Positions 1-23,900 of a stretch of 64,000 nt of DNA are shown here, piece after piece (the first letter of the stretch is position 1; every line of letters starts with the position of its first letter). The DNA lies in assembly GCA_958496175.1 (NCBI GenBank), contig OY292275.1, positions 50,793,701 to 50,857,700 on the forward strand. The letters run 5' to 3'. This DNA comes from Sisyra terminalis. Lineage: Eukaryota; Arthropoda; Insecta; Neuroptera; Sisyridae. The notes under the pieces were generated by a model. The model was not told the DNA's origin. It made no database searches and saw only the letters and a list, made by a program, of their open reading frames with translations. The position numbers and the translations under genes are program-made.

Positions 1-3000
1 TGGCTATATCTATGGGAATTAAAAACGGGAAATTAAGGATGTAAAATTGTATGCACCAAATTTGCCCTGAAAATCATCGTTTTGAAGGGGTGACTTTTCA
101 TTATAAGGACTGGTTTTCTCACCGTATTATGAAACAATGTCTTAAAGTCAGCAGGAATGTGAAAATTTTTTTGTCCTGTGTGCAAAAGGACACCCACAAT
201 ATCGTACCAAAGTTGCAAAACGGACTATTTTCAAGAGCATAAAAAGGATATAGGGGGAGATTTTTTTCGTAAAATTTAAATTTACGTTTTCAGATTAATT
301 CATCCTAAAGACTATTACATAAATAAGTTTCTTATTTAGTGGCTGTATCTATGGGAATTTAAAACGGGAAGTAAAGGATGTAAAATTGTATGCACCAAAT
401 TTGCCCTGAAAATCATCGTTTTGAAGGGGTGACTTTTCATTATAAGGACTGGTTTTCTCACCGTATTATGAAACAATGTCTTAAAGTCAGCAGAAATGTG
501 AAATTTTTTTTGTCCTGTGTGCAAAAGGACACCCACAATATCGTACCAAAGTTGCAAAAAGGACTATTTTCAAAAGCACAAAAAGGATATACGGGATGGT
601 TTTTTTCGTTAAATTTCAATTTACGATTTTAGATTGATTCCTCCTTAAGACAATTACATAAATAAGTTTGTTATTTAGTGGCTAAATCTACGGGAATTAA
701 AGACGGGAAGTTAAGGATGTAAAATTGTATGCACCAAATTTGCCCTGAAAATCATCGTTTTGAAGGGGTGACTTTTCATTATAAGGACTGGTTTTCCAAC
801 CGTTTTATGAAACAATGTCATAAAGTCAGCAGAAATGAGAATTTTTTTTTGTCTTGTGTGCAAAAGGACACCCACAATATCGTACCAAAGTTGCAAAAAG
901 GACTATTTTCAAAAGCACAAAAAGGATATACGGGATGGTTTTTTTCGTTAAATTTCAATTTACGATTTTAGATTGATTCCTCCTTAAGACAATTACATAA
1001 ATAAGTTTGTTATTTAGTGGCTAAATCTACGGGAATTAAAGACGGGAAGTTAAGGATGTAAAATTGTATGCACCAAATTTGCCCTGAAAATCATCGTTTT
1101 GAAGGGGTGACTTTTCATTATAAGGACTGGTTTTCTCACCGTATTATGAAACAATGTCATAAAGTCAGCAGAAATGTGAAATTTTTTTTGTCTTGTGTGC
1201 AAAAGGACACCCACAATATCGTACCAAAGTTGCAAAAAGGACTATTTTCAAAAGCACAAAAAGGATATACGGGATGGTTTTTTTCGTTAAATTTCAATTT
1301 ACGATTTTAGATTGATTCCTCCTTAAGACAATTACATAAATAAGTTTGTTATTTAGTGGCTAAATCTACGGGTATTAAAGACGGGATGTAAAATGTGTTA
1401 AGGATGTAAAATTGTATGCACCAAATTTGCCCTGAAAATCATCGTTTTGAAGGGGTGACTTTTCATTATAAGGACTGGTTTTCTCACCGTATTATGAAAC
1501 AATGTCTTAAAGTCAGCAGAAATGTGAAAATTTTTTTGTCCTGTGTGCAAAAGGACACCCACAATATCATACCAAAGTTGCAAATAGGACTATTTTCAAG
1601 AGCACAAAAAGGATATAGGGGATGGCTTTTTTTGTAAAATTTTAATTTACGATTTCAGATTGATTCATCCTTAAGACAACTACATAAATAAGTTTGTTAT
1701 TTAGTGGCTAAATCTACGGGAATTAAAGACGGGAAGTTATGGATGTAAAATTGTATGCACCAAATTTGCCCTGAAAATCATCGATTTAAGGGGTGACTTT
1801 TCATTATTAGGACTGGTTTTCTCACCATATTATGAAACAATGTCTTAAAGTCAGCAGAAATGTGAAAATTTTTTTGTCTTGTGTGCAAAAGGACACCCAC
1901 AATATCGTACCAAAGTTGCAAAAAGGACTATTTTCAAGAGCACAAAAAGGATATAGGGGATGGCTTTTTTTGTAAAATTTTAATTTACGATTTCAGATTG
2001 ATTCATCCTTAAGACAACTACATAAATAAGTTTGTTATTTAGTGGCTAAATCTACGGGAATTAAAGACGGGAAGTTAAGGATGTAAAATTGTATGCACCA
2101 AATTTGCCCTGAAAATCATCGTTTTGAAGGGGTGACTTTTCATTATAAGGACTGGTTTTCTCACCGTATTATGAAACAATGTCATAAAGTCAGCAGAAAT
2201 GTAAAATTTTTTTTGTCTTGTGTGCAAAAGGACACCCACAATATCGTACCAAAGTTGCAAAAAGGACTATTTTCAAAAGCACAAAAAGGATATACGGGAT
2301 GGTTTTTTTCGTTAAATTTCAATTTACGATTTTAGATTGATTCCTCCTTAAGACAATTACATAAATAAGTTTGTTATTTAGTGGCTAAATCTACGGGAAT
2401 TAAAGACGGGAAGTTAAGGATGTAAAATTGTATGCACCAAATTTGCCCTGAAAATCATCGTTTTGAAGGGGTGACTTTTCATTATAAGGACTGGTTTTCT
2501 CACCGTATTATGAAACAATGTCATAAAGTCAGCAGAAATGTGAAATTTTTTTTGTCTTGTGTGCAAAAGGACACCCACAATATCGTACCAAAGTTGCAAA
2601 AAGGACTATTTTCAAGAGCACAAAAAGTATATAGGGGATGGCTTTTTTCATAAAATTTTAATTTTCGATTTTAGTTTGACTCATTCTTAAAACAACTACA
2701 TAAATAAATTTGCTATTGAATTAAAACGGGAAGTTACGGATGTAAAATTGTATGCACCAAATTTGCCATGAAAATAATCGTTTTTAAGGGTGACTTTTTA
2801 TTATAAGGACTAATTTTCTCAATGGATTATGAAACAATGATATGAAACAATGTCTTTATATTAGCAGTTTTGTAAAAAAAATGTTGTCCTGTGTGGAAAA
2901 GGACACCTACAATATAGTTCCAAAAATTCCAAAATGACTATTTTCAAGTGCACGAAAAGGATTTGAGGGATGGTTTTTTTTTCGAAAAAATTTGATTTGC

Positions 3001-3350
3001 AATTTTAGATTAATTCATCTTTAAGGTTACTGAATAAATAAATTTTGCAGTTAGTCGATAGATCAATGGGAATTAAAATCGGGAAATTTAGGATGTAAAA
3101 TTGCTTGCACTAAATTTGCCCTGAAATTCATCGTTTTTAAGGGTGACTTTTCATTATAAGGACTAATTTTCTCAACGGATTATGAAACAATGTCCTGATA
3201 TGAACAGTTTTGGGTAAACTTTTTTGTCCTGGGTGCAAAAGGACACCCACATTATCGTTTCAAAATTTCAAAAAGGACAATTTTCAAGTTTACAAAAAGG
3301 ATACAAGGATTGCGTTTTTTGCTGAAATTGAGCTGTATTTTTTTGTTTGA
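1..3350. repeat. Tandem satellite array, about 339-bp unit
   Basis: Eight well-conserved units follow each other. The recurring word ATGCACCAAATTTGCC falls at 51, 390, 729, 1068, 1416, about 1755, 2093 and 2432, giving a period of 338-348 bp. Two more, clearly diverged units start near 2750 and 3105, after which the similarity fades near 3350. The array enters the window from the left, so its true size is unknown. Every unit holds short open frames on both strands, 61 to 80 codons long. Codon positions are not preferentially conserved by eye, and the diverged units carry frameshifts and stops, so I read these as chance frames in satellite DNA rather than genes. Confidence 0.95.
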
Positions 3351-3883
3351 ATCAAACCTAAAGCATCCAATTTGCGTAGATCTTCATATTCATGAATAAA
3401 AAGTTTTTCTACTACTACTATCCAATAATATTTGGATTTCCAGATTTGGTATGAATATTATTTTACGAAGTTTAAATGCAACACTTACCATCAATTCAAA
3501 TAATTTATTCCCCACGTTTAAATTAAAGTTTATTTGAATAATGTAAATTCAAACTTTATTTTTACAACTTTCAAAAATAAGTTGTAAAACTTAATCAACT
3601 GAACCGACCAATGGAATTGAAGCAAGTGAATCGACCGACTCGTGGAGATGAACGACCATAATGAAACTAGCCATAGAATTTTGACAGTTTGAGGTAATAC
3701 AGGTAATATGAGTGGTTCCGGTAATTTAAAAATCCGGTCCAGATAAATATTGAGTTCAAGTTTTATGTTCAGAAAAAGGAATTGGTTTTATAATGCTATA
3801 AGCTACACATAACTAAAAATTGTACTTAAAGTTTAGTGTAAATCCTATTTTGATTTATATTCAAGTTGTTTATAACCTCTACA

Positions 3884-5394
3884 ATGGATGTGAGTATAAT
3901 TCTTTCAATACTATTAATACATAATGAAGGACAAGAAATTAAATTAATTTCTTTTCTTTCTTCTTATTCAGAGAAACATTTACAAATATTATTTGTTTTT
4001 AGACTACTAAAATGAAAAACTTAGTTAATCAAGCATGTCGAGTAGCAGAGGAGTTTACAAAACTGTATTATGAGACAATCGACAAAAGACGGCATGTGAG
4101 TAAATTTATATGGAAGGGAATATTTACTTTTTAATCAATGCTAGTTAACATTAGCTCTAGAGAACTTGATCCATAGTTCGAAAATATTTTTGTTAGTTTC
4201 TAGGTTGTAGAGCAATAATTCTCATGTGAAACTTTATGCCATATGCTTTATAATTAATATTGGTAGTTCTTTTGATGGTCTAATGTAATTTTCATTATCC
4301 TACTTACAAGAAATTACCTTCTTCTTTAGTCCACCTCAATTTGTTCGTGGATAAATATTTTGGATCGGAAAAGATTTGCTTTTTGCAGGTCTTTGAATTC
4401 AAATTTTTCTCAGGTTTCTATAACGTTTTATATCATACCTTATCCTCTCAAAACGTGACTAAAGATTTTGAAATTAAATCCACTTTTTGCGTATTATATT
4501 AATCTTCTTGAAATTAAGTTCTGGATGTACGGATTTTATTAACCCTCGAGGCGCTAAAAACCTTGGTAGTTATAAAGCGATGATAAATAACTTGAAAAAT
4601 ACAAACCCTAAAATTTTAAATACAATGAATCAGCTAACATAATTCTTGCTATTCGGTAATATTCTTAACTTACGCAAAACAAATATTACCATTTAAATCT
4701 CCCTTTTTAATTCTAACTAGCATCCTTTTTGTAAGTAAATATATAAGAATTTAGAAATGTATGGATGACCCTTTACTCGATAAAGAAAAAGAAGCCTATT
4801 GATGGGTGAGTGGTCAAGATGACCGCTCCAAAACTAATAGGTATTGGGTTTGAATTTTGTATCGACCAAATTTTTGATATTTCTCGATTTACGTATTTTA
4901 TTAACTCTAGAGTTGCTAAAAACCTTGGTTCTTGGCTTTTATATTTTCAATTTACAAAAATGTTCTTTTTAGTTGCTGTCTAGGCTATATATGGACTCAG
5001 GAACATTGGTGTGGAACGGGAATGGAGTTGTCGGAAGTGAACAAATTCAACGATTTGCACTAGAATTACCCCCAACGGATCACACTCTGAGTACCTTAGA
5101 TGCACAACCAATTATAGGTAATTTATATTTGATTTTTTTTTACAAGTTACTGCATACCACCTAAATACTTTAGATTTTAGGAAAGAATTTTTAAATGAAA
5201 ATTTATATCCTGTTTTCATTGTAGATTCTGCTGTTGGCGGACAACTTACATTTTTAATTCAAGTTAGCGGCTACGTTAAATACCAGGACAAAGAAAACAA
5301 ATCATTTCAACAGAATTTCATGATCACAGCCCAGGAAGATAAATGGAAAATAGTCAGTGATTGCTTCAGACTACAGGAACCAATTGCAACATAA
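3884..5394 (+). CDS. NXT1: NTF2-related export protein 1 (p15/Nxt1)
   Basis: Nxt1 is the small NTF2-fold partner of the mRNA export receptor NXF1/TAP; the dimer carries mRNPs through the nuclear pore. Four exons with GT-AG introns give 137 residues: 3884-3889 (only Met-Asp), 4003-4095, 4973-5117 and 5225-5394. The family is about 140 residues, so this is full length. Visible family signatures are [10 protein letters not shown] near the start, [20 protein letters not shown] in the middle, and the end [11 protein letters not shown]. The two-codon first exon is decided by the GTGAGT donor at 3890 and by phase 0 into exon 2. A polyadenylation signal AATAAA lies at 5466-5471, 72 bp after the stop. 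Intron 3 holds SINE-like repeats. It ends about 630 bp before the end of the convergent BTBD10/tiwaz gene. Identification is firm. Confidence 0.95.
4519..4620 (+). repeat. SINE-like dispersed repeat, copy 1 (body and tail)
   Basis: The core TTATTAACCCTCGAGGCGCT, followed by AAAAACCTTGGTAGTT and AAAGCGATGATAAATAAC, recurs in related form near 4898-4945 and 13441-13510. It sits inside intron 3 of NXT1. No protein is encoded. Confidence 0.6.
4795..4945 (+). repeat. SINE-like dispersed repeat, copy 2, with tRNA-like head
   Basis: From about 4805 the sequence resembles a decayed serine-type tRNA promoter region: an A-box-like GGGTGAGTGGTCAAG, then a B-box-like GGGTTTGAATT about 35 bases later. 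It is followed by the same body (ATTAACTCTAGAGTTGCT, then AAAAACCTTGG) found in the other two copies. A tRNA-derived SINE is the simplest reading. The copy is old and unlikely to be transcribed. Confidence 0.5.
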
Positions 5395-6029
5395 ATTCAA
5401 TACAAACATTCAATTTAAATATGCAATATGTATTCCCTTCATTTTTATATCATATAAACATAAGAAATAAATAATCTTACTATTATGTATAGTTTTTTTT
5501 ATAAGTAAAATGTCAGCCTTTATATTTATCTTAAACATTTCTAAGGAAACATCGGTTTTCTCAGTTATCCTTTTTACATGACTTAAGGATAAATTTATAT
5601 AAAATTCCAGTTAAAAGATAAATTGTAAATGATTTAGCAAAACGTCTTTCCAAAGAAATGTTTAAATTATCAAAAAGTATTCATATATTCCTTAGTGGTA
5701 AAATTTACATTTAAGCTTAATTAAACAACAAACATTTAAAATTATGTTTTTTTTTTCATTTCGCAAAATTATAAAATATAAGTTGACACGTATAAAATTT
5801 ATATTCGCCATTTCACTGGTAATGCGTGTTTTATGCATTTAAATTAGTAAATATATCGAAACGTTTACAATCAACCATCATTCGCAATTGGTAAAAAATT
5901 GAATGATCCAACAGTAATAGAAAACAATCTTTTTTCCACAAATTTACGTGAATTACAATAGAAAAATATAGAAATTCATCGCAATTTAGCTGCATTTGCC
6001 TATCGGACTTTTCTCCTTTTTGTGTTCCA
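5395..6029. other. Intergenic space between two convergent genes
   Basis: This holds the NXT1 3' untranslated region (AATAAA at 5466) and the unmarked 3' untranslated region of the opposing BTBD10/tiwaz gene. It is very AT-rich and I see no further gene. Confidence 0.6.
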
Positions 6030-17647
<11,618 letters not shown>

Positions 17648-17997
17648 TCTTTGCCAAATACGTAAGCACTGGATCAACGAGTAAAAAGGAAGACCACACA
17701 AAGAATGACGATAATGTTTCACTGTTGTGTCAATACTGTACATATAACATTGAACGATTGACACCGCGTGAGCTATTTGTGTATGCAAAAGTCACCAGGA
17801 AGATTTTCGAAGACTATTTGACACTTATTCTGGGACATATGGGGCCATATTACCAATCTATTGTACTTCTATTGGGCGTTTTGTAACTAACCTAACAACC
17901 ACTCAAGCAACTCAAGAATGACAGCGCTAGTTACGTCTACGTACACCAGGAAGCGCTGCATTTTACTACAAAATCAACGAGCGAAATTCAAAATACT

Positions 17998-18046
17998 TAA
18001 CTTGTATATTTTATATTTATATTTTTATATTTATATTTATACTTTT
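17998..18046. repeat. TTTATA-type simple repeat
   Basis: Near-perfect repeats of TATATTTA and TATTTA variants. Confidence 0.8.
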
Positions 18047-18221
18047 TTACTTCTGGTGGAAATTCTATAGAGGTGCGTTACACCTGTTCATAGAACCAGA
18101 AGAACTACAAAATTTACACAAAAATAGTATAGTTAATAAAATTTATTAAATCAATAATACACACTTAAAAAAGATATATTACAATATTACTTAAAACTAT
18201 TTTTTCTAAAATTACGTCCCA

Positions 18222-18400
18222 GAGTTGGAAATCCAGTTTCCCAGCTTTTTCCCCAATATCTTTTTGGAACAGATCAGTGATTTCATGTTTTCAGGTAGCA
18301 TATTAAAATACTTAATCGCAACGTAGTAAGCACTTTTGGCTTGAATAGTTTTTTTAATTTTTGGCAATACCAGCTGTTTAGATCTAGTGTTAATTTAAAT
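18222..18400 (-). mobile_element. LINE (CR1-like) reverse transcriptase C-terminal fragment
   Basis: The minus strand translates to LPKIKKTIQAKSAYYVAIKY, then FNMLPENMKSL and a final stop. This resembles the very C-terminal segment of CR1/jockey-type ORF2 proteins, which typically end with a short 'W/F-N-x-LP' block. The rest of the element is gone. Clade assignment is tentative. Confidence 0.5.
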
Positions 18401-18894
18401 TTAATTTAATTTAATTTGTATTAATTTAAACATTTTCTTCTTTTAGTTTTAAACGTTTCCAGCTTTGACCAAAACAAATTTTTCATTAAAACAATTCTTC
18501 CTGAGCTGAAAACAAATATTTAGTACTGAGTTAATAAAAAATATGAATTTTATTTGAATAATACTAATATTTCAATGTAAGAAAGATAATTCCAATACAA
18601 AAACTAATGAAAGTGTTGTTCTTGACTGAAAGAATAAATAAAATTACTGTTATTTATAGATTTATAAAAACTAAAGTCTTTAGAACAATTATTTACTTTA
18701 ACAAAATAATATAAAATGTCGATTTGTTTTAATTAAAATTGTATTATTTACTTCATTGGTAATTTTGTTTTAACTTTGTAACTTTTAATTTTGTTGCTCT
18801 GATTTAAATATATGCAATTGTACTATGCACTACATTACGATTGTAATATTTCATTTCTATGTACAGATACTTTACATCTCCATAGAATGTATGC

Positions 18895-18925
18895 TGGAAG
18901 TAAAATAAATAAATAAATAAATTTC
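18895..18925 (+). repeat. (TAAA)n tail, probable LINE 3' end
   Basis: AAATAAATAAATAAATAAAT follows GTATGCTGGAAG. Such tetranucleotide tails are common at the 3' ends of CR1-like LINEs. No coding sequence is attached. Confidence 0.45.
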
Positions 18926-19003
18926 AACGAATTACGGTATTAAAACAATGTAATTTTGCCATGATCAATTAATACTATTTGTCATCATCGAAATCACATA
19001 CCT

Positions 19004-19870
19004 GCACAAACCTAAGTTTTATTTTGAAAAGTCAATTAATGAATGAGAACAATAAAAACTATTAAATACTTTAAACAGGTTTACAACTTCAAACGTATGC
19101 AAACGTACAATTAACGTACAATACAGTGATATAATGCAAAAACAATGAACTTGAACGAAATTGCAATAAATATTTCTAAATGAATGTGCATCATGGGTTG
19201 CATAACAATTGTTAATTATTTACGGATAATTTTAAGGGATGAGTTTTCTTATAAGGGCAAATTTTCTCAACTGATTATAATACAATGCCTTTATTTGATA
19301 ATAATGTAAAGAAATTTTTGTCCTATGTGTAGGACAACCACCGATTCATTTCTAAAAGACAATTTACAATTGCAAAATAAGGATTTAAGGGGTTGGGTTG
19401 TGTTTTTAAATGTTTTAATTAGTTCCGGTTTAAACTAATCCAAAAATTACTTAATCACAAACCTAAATTTTATTTTGAAAAGTCGATTTTATGAAAGAAA
19501 AAAATATTGAATATTTTAAACAGGTTTACAACTTCGCAAACGTACAATTAACGTACAATACAGTGATATAATGCAAAAACAATGAGCTTGAACGAAATTG
19601 CGATAAATGAATGATGCATCATGGGTTGCATAAAATTTGTTAAATATTTACGGATAATTTTAAGGGATGAGATTTTCTTATAAGGGCAAATTTTCTCAAC
19701 TGATTATAATACAATGCCTTTATTTTATAGTAATATAAAAAAATGTTTGTCCTATGTGTAGGACAACCATCGTTTCATTTCTAAGAGACAATTTTCCACT
19801 GCAAAATAAGGATAAAAGGAGTTGGGTTGTCTTTAAAAATGTTTTAATTATTTTCGGCTGAAGCTAATCT
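19004..19870 (+). repeat. Two diverged relatives of the 339-bp satellite
   Basis: Two direct copies about 452 bp apart share TTTTATTTTGAAAAGTC and GGTTTACAAC. Inside each is a segment that follows the satellite at the window start block by block: GGGATGA, TTATAAGG, TTTTCTCAACTGATTATAAT, ACAATG, TTTTTGTCCTATGTG, GACAA and AAAAGACAATTT. The matching satellite blocks are TTATAAGGACTGGTTTTCTC, ATTATGAAACAATG and TTTTTGTCCTGTGTG. Confidence 0.7.
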
Positions 19871-20229
19871 TAATATTATTTAATTTTGCCCATTTTTTAA
19901 GTTTCCTTTTACTCTTGTAAATATTGAAAGTTATAGTTTAATTTAAATTTAAAAACAAATAGTTTCATACATAATGATTAGCTTTATTGTAACAAAATTA
20001 TAATATGAGCCATGTCACAGGCAATTCTAATCTTTCTCTCTGGCTTATTTTCTTTAAAACACTTTGGAATTACATCCAAACTCCTCTTGTTTCTGAAAAT
20101 GATTCTGAAATCATCAGCCTGATCTATTATAGAAGTTTAAACATCAACCAATTTTAAAAGAAAGCTAATTGCATACTGTAAACCGTTAACATTGGACATT
20201 TAAATATAATTTAACAATTAATATTACCT

Positions 20230-20465
20230 GTTTCACGTGATTCCATATTGTTGTAATATATTAAGAGTTTCATTCCATTATATTTTAACTTTGAAAATAT
20301 TAGCGTAACTTCGCAATCGAAGAGGCAACACTTGGCCAATATTGCGGAAAATCCGGAATGCTTTAGAAAACAGGAATAAATACAACTGCATAGGGTTTAA
20401 GGTGCCTCCTTTTCTCATACATGAGTCTTACATCCTCTGGTACATCTTTGTAGTCCTATAACAGT
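20230..20465 (-). other. Possible decayed coding fragment, unrecognised
   Basis: The minus strand has a coding-like stretch (DYKDVPEDVRLMYEK, then in another frame a Leu/Arg-rich segment) just downstream of glycogen phosphorylase. It is interrupted by frameshifts. I do not recognise the family; a dead transposon protein is likely. Confidence 0.25.
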
Positions 20466-20614
20466 ATCAAATCGTTAACGTGTTTAGTAGTCTAACGATT
20501 TATTGTTTCGTATTTTACAGGAAGTTTGGTTTTTAAAAAAATGAAAATAAGTGTGCATTTTTTGAGAATGGTTTTTTATACGTAACTTCTCTGTTAAAAA
20601 AGGCAATTAAATGT

Positions 20615-20700
20615 TCGAAAAACCCATTAAAAGTCATTTAAAGTTATTAAAGCCATTTTAAATGTAATGATTTCATAATGCCTTTGAATACCTCATTTTA
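20615..20700. repeat. Short dispersed repeat, copy 1
   Basis: AAGTCATTTAAAGTTATTAA followed by GCCATTTTAAATG is nearly identical to 33695-33750. Function unknown. Confidence 0.6.
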
Positions 20701-20835
20701 ACAGGGCTCGTTACAAGCACACGGAATTCATGATGCTTTTATGAAATCAAACTTTTTTTCTTTTATAAGGAATAATTATGACTAAAAATGGATAATTTCT
20801 TTGATACAAAAGACAAATTTTCAATTAAATATTTC

Positions 20836-20841
20836 TTTATT
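20836..20841 (-). promoter_or_regulatory. Candidate polyadenylation signal of glycogen phosphorylase
   Basis: AATAAA on the minus strand, about 150 bp after the stop codon. Other candidates exist nearby (for example 20965-20970), so the choice is uncertain. Confidence 0.35.
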
Positions 20842-20988
20842 TGTACGTAACAATGTAACACTCGTGTAAACTTTATTAGTGAAGCCAATTATTTAAACAA
20901 GGTATTATGTCATGAACTTTGACACTATTCAGTTGTAATAATAGACATAATAGGTATATAATATTTTATTATGATTTCATGAAAAAAA

Positions 20989-23900
20989 TTATGTGTCTCG
21001 TGGTTCATGAGGACATGGTAGCTTCTCGTAGGTGGGCTCAACACCCCAAATTTCCCGTGCGTATTCTTCAATAGTTCGGTCACTTGAGAATTTGCCTGAA
21101 GATGCAATGTTGTGGATTGCCATTTCGAGCCATTTGCTTTGATTCTAGAAAGAAATTAAATTATTATTTTTTTATTAACATCAAAATTAGGGGATATTTA
21201 CCTGATACGTAGCACTGACACGATCTTGTGTTTTAATGTAATCGTCAAAGTCAGCAAATAGATAATATCTGTCCCACTTAAGAAGGATATCGGCGATGTC
21301 CTTGAATTCATCTGGATTTCCTGGACTGAAGAAACCTGAAGAGATCTGATCAACGCACTGTTTGATTTCGGGATTTGTGTTATAGTAGTGGTGCGCGTCG
21401 TATCCTTTCTTTTGCAGTGCTTCGACTTCATCGACAGTCATTCCGAAAATGAAAATGTTTTCATTTCCCATTTCTTCTGCCATTTCTACATTGGCACCAT
21501 CTAAGGTTCCGATTGTCAAAGCACCGTTAAGCATGAACTTCATGTTTCCAGTGCCTGAAGCTTCCGTTCCTGCTGTTGAGATTTGTTCGCTCAAGTCGGC
21601 GGCTGGAATAATTTTTTCGGCGAGGGTAACTCGGTAATTTTCCAAATAAATTACTTTAAGCTTGTCGCCGACGATTGGATCGTTGTTAACGACGTTTCCA
21701 ACAGCGCAGATAAGTTTGATGATCTTTTTGGCAGTGTAATAACCAGGGGCGGCTTTGCCGCCAATCATTACGGTTCTTGGTACGAACGGTGCATTTGGAT
21801 TCTTCTTAATTCGGTTATACATAGTTATAATATGTAAGCAATTAAGAAGTTGTCGTTTATATTCATGGATACGTTTGACTTGGATATCAAATAGTGAAGA
21901 TGGATTAATTTTCACGTTGTATTCTTTTTCGAGAGATTGTGCCAATCGAAGTTTATTTTCTTGTTTAACCTTCATAACTGCACGTTGGAAGTTGGGATCT
22001 TTAGCGAATTGCTTCAATTCGGTGAGTCGATTTAAGTGAACGGGCCATTCATCACCGATTTTCTCGCAAATCAAATCACTCAATCCTGGATTGCACAGCA
22101 AAAGCCATCGTCGTGGTGTGATTCCATTTGTTTTGTTTTGGAATTTTTCAGGAGATAGCTCATAGAAGTCTTTGAACAAGTCGCGTTTAAGAATCTCAGA
22201 GTGGATTTGAGCGACACCATTGACGGCATGGGATCCAACAATGGACAAGTGAGCCATGTTGACGCGCTTGTGTCCATCTTCTTCAATCAAAGACATGCGA
22301 CGCATCCGATCCATGTCTCCTGGGTACTTCTTTTTCACGTTCTCCAAATGTAAATGGTTAATGTGGTAAATAATTTCCATGTGACGTGGAAGGATGCTTT
22401 CCAGCATGCTTGTTGGCCATCGCTCAAGCGCTTCTGGAAGAACAGTATGGTTGGTGTATGCACACGTGTTCACGGTGATATCCCAAGCTTTATCCCAAGA
22501 CAATCCTTCAATATCGACCAGGATTCGCATCAATTCAGGAATAGCCAATGAAGGATGTGTGTCATTCAATTGAATTGCAACTTTTTGAGGTAAAAGATCT
22601 AAATCAGTGCGAGTATTGTGACGACTGCCAAATTTGGAAGCTTTGAATCGACGGATGATATCCTGCAGCGTAGCTGCACACATGAAATATTCTTGTTTCA
22701 AACGCAACTCTTTTCCTTCAAAGAAATTATCATTTGGATACAAAACTCGGGAGATATTCTCAGCTAAGTTACGATCCAAAACAGCCTGAATGTAGTCACC
22801 ATCGTTAACTATAAAAAAATAACAATAAATGAAGCATGAATTTCAAAATTTTGAAGAAGTAGCTTACAGAATTTCAAGTTGAAGTCAATTGGAGATTTTG
22901 CCGACCATAATCGTAACGTGTTAACCACGTTATTATTATATCCAGGAATTGGATTATCATAAGGCATGGCGAATACGACTTGAGTATTTACCCACTTCTT
23001 TCCCGTGGGTGTAGTTTCGACATGACCGTAGAAATTAACAGGAATCATGAATTCAGGACGGGCCTTCTCCCAAGGATTGCCATATCGAAGCCAATCATCG
23101 GGTTCTTCAACTTGTTCACCGTTCTTAATTTTTTGGGCGAAAATACCATATTCATAGCGGATTCCGTATCCATAAGCAGCCATACCAAGAGTGGCCATTG
23201 AATCAAGGAAGCAAGCGGCCAAACGTCCTAAGCCACCGTTACCAAGACCAGCATCTTCTTCAAGTTCCTCTAGCTCTTCGATATCGAGACCCATTTGATA
23301 AAGAGCCTCATCACAAGCGCCTTGAATTCCAATATTGATCATAGTGTTTTGCAGAGATCGGCCCATATAGTATTCGAGAGATAAATAATACACTCGCTGA
23401 AATTAAAGAAATATATATCAATAATTTGAAAAAGCAATGAAAATGATCACAAGGGCTTAAAAAATACTACTTTAATTCTTATTGATATCAAAATGTGTAA
23501 TACTGTAAAACGACTTTAATAGAAATAGTATAGTTATAGATTATTCACGAAGGGAGAAACTTGAAGAAAAAGTTAAACTAATCTAAAGAAAATCCGGCTC
23601 TGGCTATTTGCTGGCTTTGAAAACCGTCTGATTGTTACATTATTTAAAGATATTTATAAAATCCCGAAAATGCGTTTCTTTATAATTCTGCTGTATATTT
23701 CTATAAAAGAAAAATAAAAATGCACTCTTTAAATTTAAATAAACTGGTTTCATTTACGTCCAGGGATCAAAAGCTCCTAAATCTTTAAATGAACATTGGA
23801 TTTTCAAGCTTCTTTTAATCACAGCAATATCTGGTAACGTTGCATTTTCTATTTTATTTTTAATTTAATTCGCGTTTTTTTGTGTTTATTAAGTTCTAAC

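Noticed and set aside
33..2653. Many 61-80 codon open frames on both strands with near-identical products
   Set aside because: They repeat with the satellite period, overlap in antisense, and are broken in the diverged units. Satellite DNA explains them; a gene array does not.
1..3350. Tandem repeats as a possible CRISPR-like array
   Set aside because: The unit is about 339 bp with no unique spacers, and the genome is eukaryotic.
21449..22551. Several plus-strand frames of 60-94 codons
   Set aside because: Shadows opposite the glycogen phosphorylase exons.
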